A DNA stretch of 64,000 bases, taken from assembly GCA_045578845.1 (NCBI GenBank), contig JAZNLA010000004.1, positions 62,001-126,000 on the forward strand, given 5' to 3'. Source of the stretch: UMGS172 sp045578845. GTDB lineage: Bacteria; Bacillota; Clostridia; Oscillospirales; Acutalibacteraceae. This document shows positions 44,308 to 52,942 of the stretch, piece after piece. The position numbers and the translations under genes were made by a program. Numbering within the stretch: the first letter of the stretch is position 1; the number at the start of each line of letters is the position of its first letter. The notes under the pieces were generated by a model. That model did not search any database, had not been told where the DNA came from, and saw only the letters and a program-made list of their open reading frames with translations.

Positions 44308-45456
44308 ATGGACTTCTTGAAACGCACTTGGGTTGAAATTGACCTTGACAAAGCACTTTACAATTTAAATGAAATCAGGTCTGCGGCAAACTGCAGAAAA
44401 ATCATGCCGATAATAAAGGCCGATGCATACGGTCACGGTGCCAATATTCTTGCCGACCAATATACAGAAAACGGGATTGAAATTTTTGCCGTTTCCAATA
44501 TAAACGAGGCAATAAAACTCCGTCACCACGGCATTGCTGCCGACATACTGATTTTAGGCTACACTCCAATTGACTATGCACATAAACTTGCTGAAGAAAA
44601 CATAACTCAAGCCGTTTATTCTTTGGATTTTGCCAAGGAACTGTCAAGTAAAGCCGACTATTTAGGTGTAACCGTAAAGTGCCACCTTAAAATTGATACA
44701 GGTATGAGCCGTTTAGGTTTCAATCCGTCAGATACTGACGAAATAAAAGAAGTATTAAACCTTAAAAATTTGAATTTTGAGGGTATTTTTACACATTTTT
44801 CATCGGCCGACAGCGTAGAAGCCGAAGATATCGCCTTTACAGACAGTCAGTTTGAAAGATTTGACTGTTTAGTGGAATATTTACAAATGTCAGGGTATAC
44901 TTTCAAATATAATCACTGCTCAAATTCCGCCGCCACATTGTTAAGAACAACCGAAGGCAATTTGGTGCGACCGGGTATAATTCTTTACGGATTAAGACCT
45001 TCGAGCGAACTTAAACTAAACCTCAAACCTATAATGTCGCTAAAATCGGTTGTAAGCATGGTAAAGACCTTACAAAACGACAAATTTATCAGTTACGGCA
45101 GGACCTATAAAACAAAAAAAGAAACCGTTATAGCAACACTGCCTGTCGGCTATGCCGACGGATATCCGAGAGCTATGTCGGGAAAAGGTTATGTTATTAT
45201 AAACGGCAAAAAAGCACCTATAGTCGGTAGGGTTTGCATGGACCAAATGATGGTTGATGTAACCGAAATAGAAAATGTTAAAATAGGCACCGAAGTCACC
45301 GTTATTGGTGATAACGGATTAGATTTTGATACAGTTGCCGATATTTGCAACACCATTAATTATGAAATAATATGTAATATATCGGTCAGAGTTCCCAGAG
45401 TTTATTTAAAAGACGGCGTTGCAGTTTCAGTCCAATATTTAGGAGGAAATTTATGA
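44308..45456 (+). CDS. alr: Alanine racemase
   Basis: The PLP enzyme makes D-alanine for peptidoglycan. From the ATG at 44308, behind GAGGTATCTTG, the protein has 382 residues. The PLP lysine is Lys37 in IKADAYGHGAN, and the C-terminal beta domain carries GRVCMDQMMVD and the YADGYPR catalytic region. A TATAAT at about 44261-44266 is a likely -10. It overlaps the following lacZ gene by 4 bp, an unusual pairing of a cell-wall enzyme with a glycosidase. Confidence 0.96.
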   Translation: MDFLKRTWVEIDLDKALYNLNEIRSAANCRKIMPIIKADAYGHGANILADQYTENGIEIFAVSNINEAIKLRHHGIAADILILGYTPIDYAHKLAEENITQAVYSLDFAKELSSKADYLGVTVKCHLKIDTGMSRLGFNPSDTDEIKEVLNLKNLNFEGIFTHFSSADSVEAEDIAFTDSQFERFDCLVEYLQMSGYTFKYNHCSNSAATLLRTTEGNLVRPGIILYGLRPSSELKLNLKPIMSLKSVVSMVKTLQNDKFISYGRTYKTKKETVIATLPVGYADGYPRAMSGKGYVIINGKKAPIVGRVCMDQMMVDVTEIENVKIGTEVTVIGDNGLDFDTVADICNTINYEIICNISVRVPRVYLKDGVAVSVQYLGGNL

Positions 45457-48400
45457 TACCCGAAAGATACCATAACGATGTCGCCGTAACACGGCTTGGC
45501 ACAGCACCTAAGAGAGCCTACTATGTTCCTTATGCCACCCCCGAAGAAGCCAAAAACAATATAAGAGAAAAAAGCGGTAGGTTTAAACTTTTATCAGGTC
45601 AAAAATGGGCATTCGCATATTTTGACTCTTTCGAGGATATCCCCTCAAATATTACCGACCAAAATGCTGATTTGTCAAAGTTTGACCGCATATATGTACC
45701 CTCTAACTGGCAGTTGCAGGGTTATGATAAACCACAGTATACCAATATAAATTATCCTTTTCCCGTAGATATTCCTTATGTGCCTAAAAACACACCTGCC
45801 GGTGTTTACTCGGTTGATTTTACCATACACGACGATGTTGAGTCTTTAAGCAAATATATTGTTTTCGAGGGTGTTGATTCATGCCTCTACCTTTATATAA
45901 ACGGTGAATTTGTAGGTTACAGCCAAATTTCACATATATTATCCGAATATGATATCACAAAGTATATTCGTTTAGGTAAAAACCGTCTTACCGCCATTGT
46001 TTGCAAATGGTGTGACGGCTCATACCTCGAAGACCAAGACAAATGGAGAATGTCGGGTATTTTCCGCGATGTTTACCTGCTCGCAAGACCGAAAGGCCAC
46101 GTGGGTGATATTTCGGTTGTCCCCTCTTTATCTGAGGACTACCGCACCGCCAAAATAAACGTAACTATAGACAGTCCCATTGCAGGCGATTCCATCACAA
46201 CTCTTTTCGACCCTGCGGGTGAAAAGGCAGACGCCGCCGTATTTTCGGATGACGGACAGGCAGTGCTCACTGTAAGCGACCCAAATCTCTGGAGTGCCGA
46301 GTACCCCGAACTCTACAAAGTTATCATCGAAAGCGGTAATGAATTTATCACAATTCCCGTTGGTATCAGAGAATGCAGTATAAAAGACGGCGTTTTCAGA
46401 TTTAACGGCAGACCTATTAAACTAAAGGGTGTCAACCGCCACGATTTCAACTCTAAAAACGGATATGTTTGTTCTGTAGAGGATATGAAAAAGGACCTCG
46501 TTTTAATGAAACGGCATAATATAAATGCCATAAGAACTTCACATTATCCCAACGACCCGAGGTTTTACGAACTTTGCGACCAAATGGGATTTTATGTAAT
46601 GTGCGAAGCCGACTTCGAGTCACACGGTGTTGGTTTTCCTTACTACGCAAACCAAAACGGTGAGGAAAAATTCTCGGTAAGAAACATCATAGCAAATGAT
46701 TCTTTGTGGGAAAAGCAAATCTGCGAACGTGTTGATTTAATGGTTGAAAATTTTAAAAATCATTCTTCGATTATCGCATGGTCAATGGGCAACGAGGCGG
46801 GATACGGCAAAAATATAGAAAAAGCCTGCTTAAATACCGCAAAAAAAGACACAACAAGATTTACACATTACGAAAGTACATTCGGCAACATGGACCCGGA
46901 ACTTATGATAAAATGTTTCCCGAAAGAATTAGACTCAGTTAGCCGTATGTATGCATCACCCGATTGGTGTGACCGTTTCTGCAAAAAAGCAAAGGAACTG
47001 AAATTTTCAAAACCGCTTGTACTCTGCGAATACAGTCACGCCATGGGCAACGGCCCAGGTGACCTTTACGACTATTGGCAGATTATAGAAAAACATGACA
47101 ACTTTATGGGCGGTTTTGTTTGGGAATGGTTTAATCACGGTCTTTTTGACGGAAAAGCCGAAAACGGCAGAACCAAATACCTTTACGGCGGTGATTTCGG
47201 CGAAAAGTACCACGACGGCAACTTTTGTCTTGACGGTCTTGTCACACCTGATATTAAACCTATGCCCGGTCTTAAAGAATATAAGAATATTTTAAAACCT
47301 TTTACCATTACACCTATCGACCTTACCTGCGGTATTTTTGACATTACCAATGATTACGATTTCAGTTACATGTCAAAATTAGACGGCATTTGGGAACTTA
47401 CACGCAACGGCGAGGTTGTAGCAAGCGGAAGTATCGGTGCTTTGGCTATACCGCCCAAAAAGACCGAGCAGGTGCATTTAGGTTACAATATGCCTGCCGA
47501 CGGAAAATGTTATGTGCGAATTTCGTTCTTATCATACGGCAACAGTTATATTCCCGACGGTGAAATTGTCGGATTTGAGCAGTTTAAACTTCCGACCGAG
47601 ATTTGCTACACCGATAAACTTAATATCGGAAATATTGAATACCTTGAAACCGCAAAAGATATTAAACTCTTTTCCGACGGTTTTGAATATATCTTCTCAA
47701 AAATTTCATGCGGATTTTCTTCGCTAAAGGTAAACGGCAAAGAACTTCTCAAAAAGCCTACCACTTTTACACTTTGGCGTGCCCCCATTGATAATGACAG
47801 CCCTTGCCTTCCAAAGTTTAAAACTGCCGCTTTAAGTGACTCTGCACCTTCAGAACATGACACAACCGTAAAAGAACATGACGGTTTTGTGAGCATCACT
47901 TCACAGTTTGTCATGGCGGCACCGACCGTTTACCCTCATTTAGAGGTTACCGCCGAGTGGTCGGTATTTGCCGACGGCAGAATCAATCTGCACCTAGATG
48001 CTAAACTCGGAAAAGGTCTTACCTTTAAACCTATTTTAAACGGCAGTTTAGAAAATAAATTCGGCGATACTTTTATTCATATTGACTATCTGCCACGTTT
48101 CGGTCTTGTAATTGAACTGGATAAAAGTTTTGAAAATATCGAATACTTCGGTTTTGGCCCCGGTGACACCTATGCCGACCGCCACCATGCCGCTTATGTC
48201 GGTAAATTCAACAGCAAAGTAACCAAAGAATTTACACCCTATATAAAACCGCAGGAATGCGGCAACCACTACAATTCTTTTTGGGCATATGTGCATGATA
48301 TAAACGGTGCCGGTATTGCCGCCGCAAGTGTCGGTGAGTCGTTTGAATTTTCGGCCATTCCATACTCACCAGAAGAACTTTCAAGCACCGCACACAACTT

Positions 48401-48581
48401 TGAATTACCCATTTCAAATAAAACAGTATTTATTGTCAACTACAAGCAAAGCGGCTTAGGCTCACATTCCTGCGGCCCTGAACTTAACCCCAAATACCGT
48501 TTTGCCGAAGACAATTTCACCTTTACCGTAAACCTTATTCCAACCGATAAAGAACTTATCTTTGAAGATGAATTGAGGTAA
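45453..48581 (+). CDS. lacZ: Beta-galactosidase, glycoside hydrolase family 2 (LacZ type)
   Basis: The 1042-residue protein has the LacZ domain order: jelly-roll domain (about 1-210, FDRIYVPSNWQLQGYDKPQYTN region), immunoglobulin-like domain, TIM barrel with HPND-type IRTSHYPNDPRF, acid/base Glu448 in SMGNEAG and nucleophile Glu526 in CEYSHAMGNG, and a C-terminal domain of beta-galactosidase small-chain type ending in YFGFGPGDTYADRHHAA and SCGPELNPKYR. No signal peptide is present, so it is intracellular. It is coupled to alr by an ATGA overlap. No sugar transporter gene is next to it. Confidence 0.96.
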   Translation: MIPERYHNDVAVTRLGTAPKRAYYVPYATPEEAKNNIREKSGRFKLLSGQKWAFAYFDSFEDIPSNITDQNADLSKFDRIYVPSNWQLQGYDKPQYTNINYPFPVDIPYVPKNTPAGVYSVDFTIHDDVESLSKYIVFEGVDSCLYLYINGEFVGYSQISHILSEYDITKYIRLGKNRLTAIVCKWCDGSYLEDQDKWRMSGIFRDVYLLARPKGHVGDISVVPSLSEDYRTAKINVTIDSPIAGDSITTLFDPAGEKADAAVFSDDGQAVLTVSDPNLWSAEYPELYKVIIESGNEFITIPVGIRECSIKDGVFRFNGRPIKLKGVNRHDFNSKNGYVCSVEDMKKDLVLMKRHNINAIRTSHYPNDPRFYELCDQMGFYVMCEADFESHGVGFPYYANQNGEEKFSVRNIIANDSLWEKQICERVDLMVENFKNHSSIIAWSMGNEAGYGKNIEKACLNTAKKDTTRFTHYESTFGNMDPELMIKCFPKELDSVSRMYASPDWCDRFCKKAKELKFSKPLVLCEYSHAMGNGPGDLYDYWQIIEKHDNFMGGFVWEWFNHGLFDGKAENGRTKYLYGGDFGEKYHDGNFCLDGLVTPDIKPMPGLKEYKNILKPFTITPIDLTCGIFDITNDYDFSYMSKLDGIWELTRNGEVVASGSIGALAIPPKKTEQVHLGYNMPADGKCYVRISFLSYGNSYIPDGEIVGFEQFKLPTEICYTDKLNIGNIEYLETAKDIKLFSDGFEYIFSKISCGFSSLKVNGKELLKKPTTFTLWRAPIDNDSPCLPKFKTAALSDSAPSEHDTTVKEHDGFVSITSQFVMAAPTVYPHLEVTAEWSVFADGRINLHLDAKLGKGLTFKPILNGSLENKFGDTFIHIDYLPRFGLVIELDKSFENIEYFGFGPGDTYADRHHAAYVGKFNSKVTKEFTPYIKPQECGNHYNSFWAYVHDINGAGIAAASVGESFEFSAIPYSPEELSSTAHNFELPISNKTVFIVNYKQSGLGSHSCGPELNPKYRFAEDNFTFTVNLIPTDKELIFEDELR

Positions 48582-48585
48582 CAAA

Positions 48586-48612
48586 AAATCCCGAAGTGTA
48601 ACTTCGGGATTT
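48586..48612. terminator. Bidirectional terminator between lacZ and the transporter gene
   Basis: A 12-bp stem (48586-48597 with 48601-48612) has a T tract on the plus strand and A residues in front that give a T tract on the minus strand. It lies between two converging genes. Confidence 0.88.
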
Positions 48613-48618
48613 TTTTAT

Positions 48619-50037
48619 TTAATTTAAAAACGCAAACACATTAAATGACTGCAAAAGAATAAGTATAAGCAATATAGGTGTAACAAATTTAATCATCACA
48701 TTGTAAAGTGCTTTTCGCCTAAACTTTTTACCATCAAGACCTATTTCAATTTCGTCGGTGATACTTTTGCTTGAACATATCCATACAAGCACACATGTAA
48801 GCAGTGCAACCACAGGCAACATAAGACTATTGGAAACATAATCAAGTATATCAAGTATTTGACCGACAGTTCCGTTCGGAAGTTCATATTCAAAGTAAAA
48901 CAAATTATAGCCAAGACAAACTATAACACCAACAATAACTCCAAAGGCAAAGGTTATGAGCGTTGCAGTCACACGCTTTAATTTGAAGCGGTCCATAATG
49001 CCGGAAACAATAGCCTCCATAATTGAAATTGAAGAGGTTAATGCCGCAAAAAATACAAGCACAAAGAACAACGCACCTATAATATGTCCTATAAATCCCA
49101 TTTGACGGAAAATTTCAGGCAGTGATACAAACATAAGCCCCGGACCGGATTTAGCAAGACCTTCGGTGCCGTTAAATGCAAATACTGTAGGAATAATTAT
49201 AAGTCCCGCAAGCAGTGCCACCGCCGTATCAAATATTTCAATCTGATTGACCGATTTTACGAGATTGTCCTTTTTACTTGCGTATGAGCCGTAGGCTATC
49301 ATAATACCCATGGCAAGACTCATTGAATAAAACAGTTGACCGACCGCATCAAGTAAAACACTGAAAAACTTAGCAACCGTAAGCCCTTTAAAATCGGGAA
49401 CAAGATAAATTTTAAGTCCCTCTAAAGCCGTTCTCTTGATACCGTTTTCGTCGGTATGCTTCAAAGTAAGCGAGAAAATTGCAATACCTATTATTATTAT
49501 AAGTAATGTCGGCATCATAATTTTAGAAGCCTTTTCTATGCCCTTTTCAACACCCAATAAAACAATAGCGGTTGTAACACCCATAAAAATAAGCAACCAT
49601 ATAATGGGTTCAATATCAGCCGTTATAAATCCGTTAAAAAAGCCTTCGGAACCCAAAGCATAAATATCTTTAGCACCGCCCGATACATATGTAAAACCGT
49701 ATTTTGAAACCCAACCGCCGATTACACAGTAGTACGGGAAAATAATAAGCGGCACCGCAGTTGAAATCCAACCTAAAAAGCCGAATTTTTTATTCATTTT
49801 TCCGTAGGCAAGTAACGGGCCTACACCGGTTTTTCTGCCTATAGCAATTTCGGTTGTCATAAGTGCAAAACCAAAGGTGAGTGCCAAAATTACATAAACA
49901 AGTAAAAACAGACCACCGCCGTTTTTAGCCGCAAGATAAGGAAAACGCCATAGATTTCCAAGTCCTACCGCCGAACCTGCAGCAGCAAGAATAAAGCCTA
50001 AATTACTTGTAAAACCGCCTCTGCTTTTCTTTTCCAT
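48619..50037 (-). CDS. Sodium-dependent transporter of the neurotransmitter:sodium symporter family
   Basis: The 472-residue membrane protein has about 12 transmembrane helices and the LeuT-type first unwound helix (AAGSAVGLGNLWRFPYLAAKNGGG). Relatives import amino acids or similar compounds with sodium. The true start is the ATG at 50037 behind GAGAGG; 53 further upstream codons lie in the promoter region and are not coding. The gene is monocistronic and divergent from sigI. The substrate cannot be read from sequence. Confidence 0.92.
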   Translation of the reverse strand: MEKKSRGGFTSNLGFILAAAGSAVGLGNLWRFPYLAAKNGGGLFLLVYVILALTFGFALMTTEIAIGRKTGVGPLLAYGKMNKKFGFLGWISTAVPLIIFPYYCVIGGWVSKYGFTYVSGGAKDIYALGSEGFFNGFITADIEPIIWLLIFMGVTTAIVLLGVEKGIEKASKIMMPTLLIIIIGIAIFSLTLKHTDENGIKRTALEGLKIYLVPDFKGLTVAKFFSVLLDAVGQLFYSMSLAMGIMIAYGSYASKKDNLVKSVNQIEIFDTAVALLAGLIIIPTVFAFNGTEGLAKSGPGLMFVSLPEIFRQMGFIGHIIGALFFVLVFFAALTSSISIMEAIVSGIMDRFKLKRVTATLITFAFGVIVGVIVCLGYNLFYFEYELPNGTVGQILDILDYVSNSLMLPVVALLTCVLVWICSSKSITDEIEIGLDGKKFRRKALYNVMIKFVTPILLILILLQSFNVFAFLN

Positions 50038-50068
50038 ACAAAAACCTCTCAAAACAAAATATGGAAAT

Positions 50069-50097
50069 ATTATATCAGTATTATCCTGAAAAATCAA
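50069..50097 (-). promoter_or_regulatory. Sigma-A promoter of the transporter gene
   Basis: TTGATT (50092-50097) and TATAAT (50069-50074) on the minus strand are 17 bp apart, 31 bp from the start codon. Confidence 0.65.
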
Positions 50098-50144
50098 TAA
50101 AAACAACGCGATATAATTTTTTTGACGAAAATTATCTAAATTTA

Positions 50145-50174
50145 TTGACAGATATGTATAATTATCTTTATAAT
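50145..50174 (+). promoter_or_regulatory. Sigma-A promoter of sigI-rsgI
   Basis: A perfect TTGACA (50145-50150) and a perfect TATAAT (50169-50174) are 18 bp apart, upstream of the candidate SigI promoter. Confidence 0.75.
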
Positions 50175-50195
50175 TTTTATATAAAAGTTTCCTCA

Positions 50196-50223
50196 ACCCC
50201 GATTTTAAAACGCTTGTTGCGTA
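50196..50223 (+). promoter_or_regulatory. Candidate SigI-dependent promoter of sigI-rsgI
   Basis: ACCCC (50196-50200) and CGTA (50220-50223) are separated by 19 bp. The same arrangement occurs before the lipoprotein gene at 51792. Known SigI promoters of Bacillus and Clostridium have a C-rich -35 and a CGAA/CGTA-like -10. Confidence 0.7.
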
Positions 50224-50246
50224 TTCTTTACATAAGGAGATAAATT

Positions 50247-50972
50247 ATGCAGGAACACGAAATTGTGTCAAAGGTTTTAACCGCCAAATCGGACACAAAA
50301 GCCGCTGACAAACTAATTGAACAGTATCTCCCTTTTATAAAATCTGAAACGGCAAAATTTATAGGGCGTAATCCCGATAGCGGAGATGACGAACTGAGCA
50401 TTGCCATGTTCGCGTTTTACGAGGCAATTATAAACTATAAACAATCCAAAGGTGCTTTTTTAAAACTTGCCGCACTGTCAATTAAAAACCGACTTATAGA
50501 TTACCGCCGCAAACAGGCACGCCACGAAGGTCACTTATCTTTGGAAACACCTGTTGAACACGGCGATAATTTAACGGTCGGCGACCGTATTGCCGATGAA
50601 ACTTCTAATCCTCAAATTACGCACGCACAAATGGACGCAAAAGCCGAAATCGACCATTTTACTGCCACACTTAAAGAATACGGGCTTAGTTTAAGTGATA
50701 TTGCCGACAACTGCCCCAAGCAGGAACGCACACTAAAAGCCTGTATGAAGGTTTTAGAATTTTCAAGGCAAAACCCCGATATTTTCACTCAGTTGGAAAT
50801 TACAAAAAAACTCCCCCTAACACTTATTGCAAACGGCACTAAGGTCGATAAAAAGACCTTGGAACGACACAGAAAATATATAGTTGCAATACTGGTCGCC
50901 TACACAAACGGTTTTGAAATAATAAGAGGACATCTTCAAAGTGTCAAGAAAAAGGAGGTCAACTTAACTTGA
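50247..50972 (+). CDS. sigI: RNA polymerase sigma factor SigI
   Basis: The 241-residue protein has a sigma region 2 (about 20-95, ELSIAMFAFYEAIINY and FLKLAALSIKNRLIDYRRKQ) and a C-terminal domain with a helix-turn-helix-like KKTLERHRKYIVAILVAYTNG end, the SigI layout. SigI factors respond to heat or to extracellular polysaccharides and are held by membrane-bound RsgI. The ATG follows AAGGAGATAAATT. The stop overlaps the rsgI start by 4 bp, so sigma and anti-sigma are made together. Confidence 0.93.
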   Translation: MQEHEIVSKVLTAKSDTKAADKLIEQYLPFIKSETAKFIGRNPDSGDDELSIAMFAFYEAIINYKQSKGAFLKLAALSIKNRLIDYRRKQARHEGHLSLETPVEHGDNLTVGDRIADETSNPQITHAQMDAKAEIDHFTATLKEYGLSLSDIADNCPKQERTLKACMKVLEFSRQNPDIFTQLEITKKLPLTLIANGTKVDKKTLERHRKYIVAILVAYTNGFEIIRGHLQSVKKKEVNLT

Positions 50973-51766
50973 AATACTTAGTTACTGAATGTAATAAAGC
51001 ATATGCCGTAGTTTTGAGTGATGACGGAAGATTTCTTAAAGTTGCCAACCTTAATTTTAATGTCGGTCAAAAAGTAGATACTGTTATATCTATGGACGGC
51101 ACCAAGAAAAAAGCAAATATCACCTTTATTCGCAATATTGCAGTAGCAGCCGCCTGCTTTCTTATTATAATAGCCGCCGCATTTCAAACTGTTTACCCCT
51201 ACGGCACAGTGCAAATAACCATAAACCCCGATATAAAACTTACGGTCAACCGCCTAAACTATGTCATTGACGCAACGCCGCTCAACAGTGACGGTGAGGC
51301 ACTGCTAAAGGATTATAAGTTGGGTATTGCCAAGGTCGATACCGTATTAGACCGACTTGCCGACAAAGCGGTAAAAATGGGTTATCTTAAAAATGACGGC
51401 GAAATAACGGTCACAGTCAGTTCACACAACAAAAAATGGCAAACTGCAACCGAAGACCGAATTATTGCAGAACTAAAAGTTCATATCGGCGACGAAATTA
51501 TCATTATCCCCGCAGACGGCGATATAGCGAACAATGAAATTGACGATAAACCTAATAACGAAAGCACTATAAGTGATACAAACAGTAGTTACGACAATTT
51601 CCCTGACGACTTTGACGATGACGACGACGATGACGACGACGATGATGACGATGACGACGATGATGATGACGATGATGACGACGACGATGATGACGATGAC
51701 GATGACGACGACGATGACGACGATGATGATGACGATGATGACGACGACAAATTTGACCGAGATTGA
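50969..51766 (+). CDS. rsgI: Membrane anti-sigma factor RsgI with a 45-residue polyaspartate end
   Basis: The 265-residue protein has an N-terminal RsgI domain (about 1-50) that would bind SigI, one membrane helix (about 54-76) and an extracytoplasmic domain with ITINPDIKL. That Asn86-Pro87 pair is in the place where autoproteolysis has been reported for RsgI proteins. After a short linker the protein ends in 45 consecutive Asp residues (codons at 51614-51748) and KFDRD. Characterised RsgI proteins often carry carbohydrate-binding modules there instead. The start is a TTG inside the end of sigI, after AAAAAGGAGGTC. Sensing of cations or of a charged polymer by the tail is my inference. Confidence 0.9.
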   Translation: MKYLVTECNKAYAVVLSDDGRFLKVANLNFNVGQKVDTVISMDGTKKKANITFIRNIAVAAACFLIIIAAAFQTVYPYGTVQITINPDIKLTVNRLNYVIDATPLNSDGEALLKDYKLGIAKVDTVLDRLADKAVKMGYLKNDGEITVTVSSHNKKWQTATEDRIIAELKVHIGDEIIIIPADGDIANNEIDDKPNNESTISDTNSSYDNFPDDFDDDDDDDDDDDDDDDDDDDDDDDDDDDDDDDDDDDDDDDDDDDDDKFDRD

Positions 51767-51791
51767 AAATTTTAGAAAAAATTTACCTTAG

Positions 51792-51819
51792 ACCCCGATT
51801 TTTAAAAAATATATGCGTA
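51792..51819 (+). promoter_or_regulatory. Candidate SigI-dependent promoter of the PepSY lipoprotein gene
   Basis: ACCCC (51792-51796) and CGTA (51816-51819) are 19 bp apart, with GATTTT directly after the -35 as at the sigI promoter. The gene starts about 35 bp further on. Confidence 0.7.
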
Positions 51820-51857
51820 AACTGTTAGTGTAAACCAAAATAAAGGAGATGTAACCT

Positions 51858-52808
51858 ATGAAAAAGAAATTTTTAGTAATTCCCGCAGTTTTTGTTGCTG
51901 TTTCAATGATTTTCGCCGCCTGTTCACCGTCGGTAACCGATACAGGTAGAAATAATTCGATACCCGAAAGCGGCTCGGTCGGAACAATATTACTCAGCGT
52001 CAACCCCGAAATTGAGATTGACTATAACAATAAAGGTATTGTAATTGAGATTGAAGGCAAAAACGACGAAGGTAAAAAAATCGTAGCAGGATATAAAGAT
52101 TTCAGCGGTAAATCCTGCGAGCAGGTAACCCAAGAACTTGTACAAAAGATTTATGATTCGGGTTACATTGTAAACGATGCCGAAGGCAACCCGAAAAACA
52201 TTATAGTCAAACTGGAAGAAGGCTCTAAATACCCAAGCGAAGAATTTTTGCAGGCTGTAGCCCAAAGTGTTCGCTCGGTAGTATCAAACCAAGGCAGCAA
52301 ATCCAACACAATGGTAATAAGTAACAAAGATTTAGACAAAAACGGTTTAATAGGTCTTGAAAAAGCAAAGGAAATCGTACTTGCTCAATTAGGATTTCCC
52401 GAAGCCGAATTCACAGAAAAAGAATATGAACTTGACGACGGCAAATACGAACTCGAATTTAAAGTGAACGGCATTGAATACGATTATGAAGTTGATGCCC
52501 GTACAGGTAAAATTCTTAAAATCGACATTGATGACGACCGCTATGACAAAGACTATGACGATGACGACGACAAAAACCCTGCAAGCAGTGACAAAATAAC
52601 CGCATCAGAGTTCATCGGAATTGAAAAAGCAAAGCAAATCGTTTTTGACAAGTTAGGCATAAAAGAGTCTTCGGTCTATGATAAAGATTTCGAACTTGAC
52701 GGCAAAAAATACGAAATTGACTTTTCCTATAATGGCTTTGACTATGAATATGAAGTTGACGCTATAAGCGGTAAAATCTTAAAAGCCGAAAAAGAAATTG
52801 ACGATTAA
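51858..52808 (+). CDS. Lipoprotein with an RsgI-type extracellular module and two PepSY domains
   Basis: The 316-residue protein has a lipoprotein signal with lipobox FAAC (Cys22). Residues about 41-125 repeat the RsgI extracellular module: GTILLSVNPEIEIDYNNKG is like the RsgI segment and keeps the Asn49-Pro50 pair, followed by the two-helix SCEQVTQELVQKIYDSGYIV part. Two PepSY domains follow (about 163-225 and 251-313), each beginning IGLEKAK or IGIEKAK, with an acidic stretch of mostly Asp between them. PepSY domains are often found in secreted peptidase inhibitors and regulators. It lies 91 bp after rsgI, with its own SigI-like promoter. The module sharing suggests it takes part in the same signalling, perhaps by competing or by protecting RsgI. 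Confidence 0.85.
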   Translation: MKKKFLVIPAVFVAVSMIFAACSPSVTDTGRNNSIPESGSVGTILLSVNPEIEIDYNNKGIVIEIEGKNDEGKKIVAGYKDFSGKSCEQVTQELVQKIYDSGYIVNDAEGNPKNIIVKLEEGSKYPSEEFLQAVAQSVRSVVSNQGSKSNTMVISNKDLDKNGLIGLEKAKEIVLAQLGFPEAEFTEKEYELDDGKYELEFKVNGIEYDYEVDARTGKILKIDIDDDRYDKDYDDDDDKNPASSDKITASEFIGIEKAKQIVFDKLGIKESSVYDKDFELDGKKYEIDFSYNGFDYEYEVDAISGKILKAEKEIDD

Positions 52809-52833
52809 ATTTAAAGCAACGAATTATACTGAG

Positions 52834-52863
52834 CCTACACCCGACTGCAAAGTGGGGTGTAGG
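52834..52863 (+). terminator. Terminator of the lipoprotein gene
   Basis: A 9-bp GC-rich stem (52834-52842 with 52855-52863) is followed by TGTTTTTAC on the plus strand. Confidence 0.8.
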
Positions 52864-52888
52864 TGTTTTTACTTAAGATAATATTCAG

Positions 52889-52917
52889 TTGCAAATAAAA
52901 AACATTAGTGATATAAT
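52889..52917 (+). promoter_or_regulatory. Sigma-A promoter of the LUD gene
   Basis: TTGCAA (52889-52894) and TATAAT (52912-52917) are 17 bp apart. The frame starting at TTG 52889 is therefore not the real coding start. Confidence 0.75.
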
Positions 52918-52942
52918 CAAAACAACGAAAGGTGTGAATAGT

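Noticed and set aside
51573..51791. A Thr/Met-rich open frame overlapping rsgI.
   Set aside because: It is the shifted frame of the Asp codon run, without a start site.
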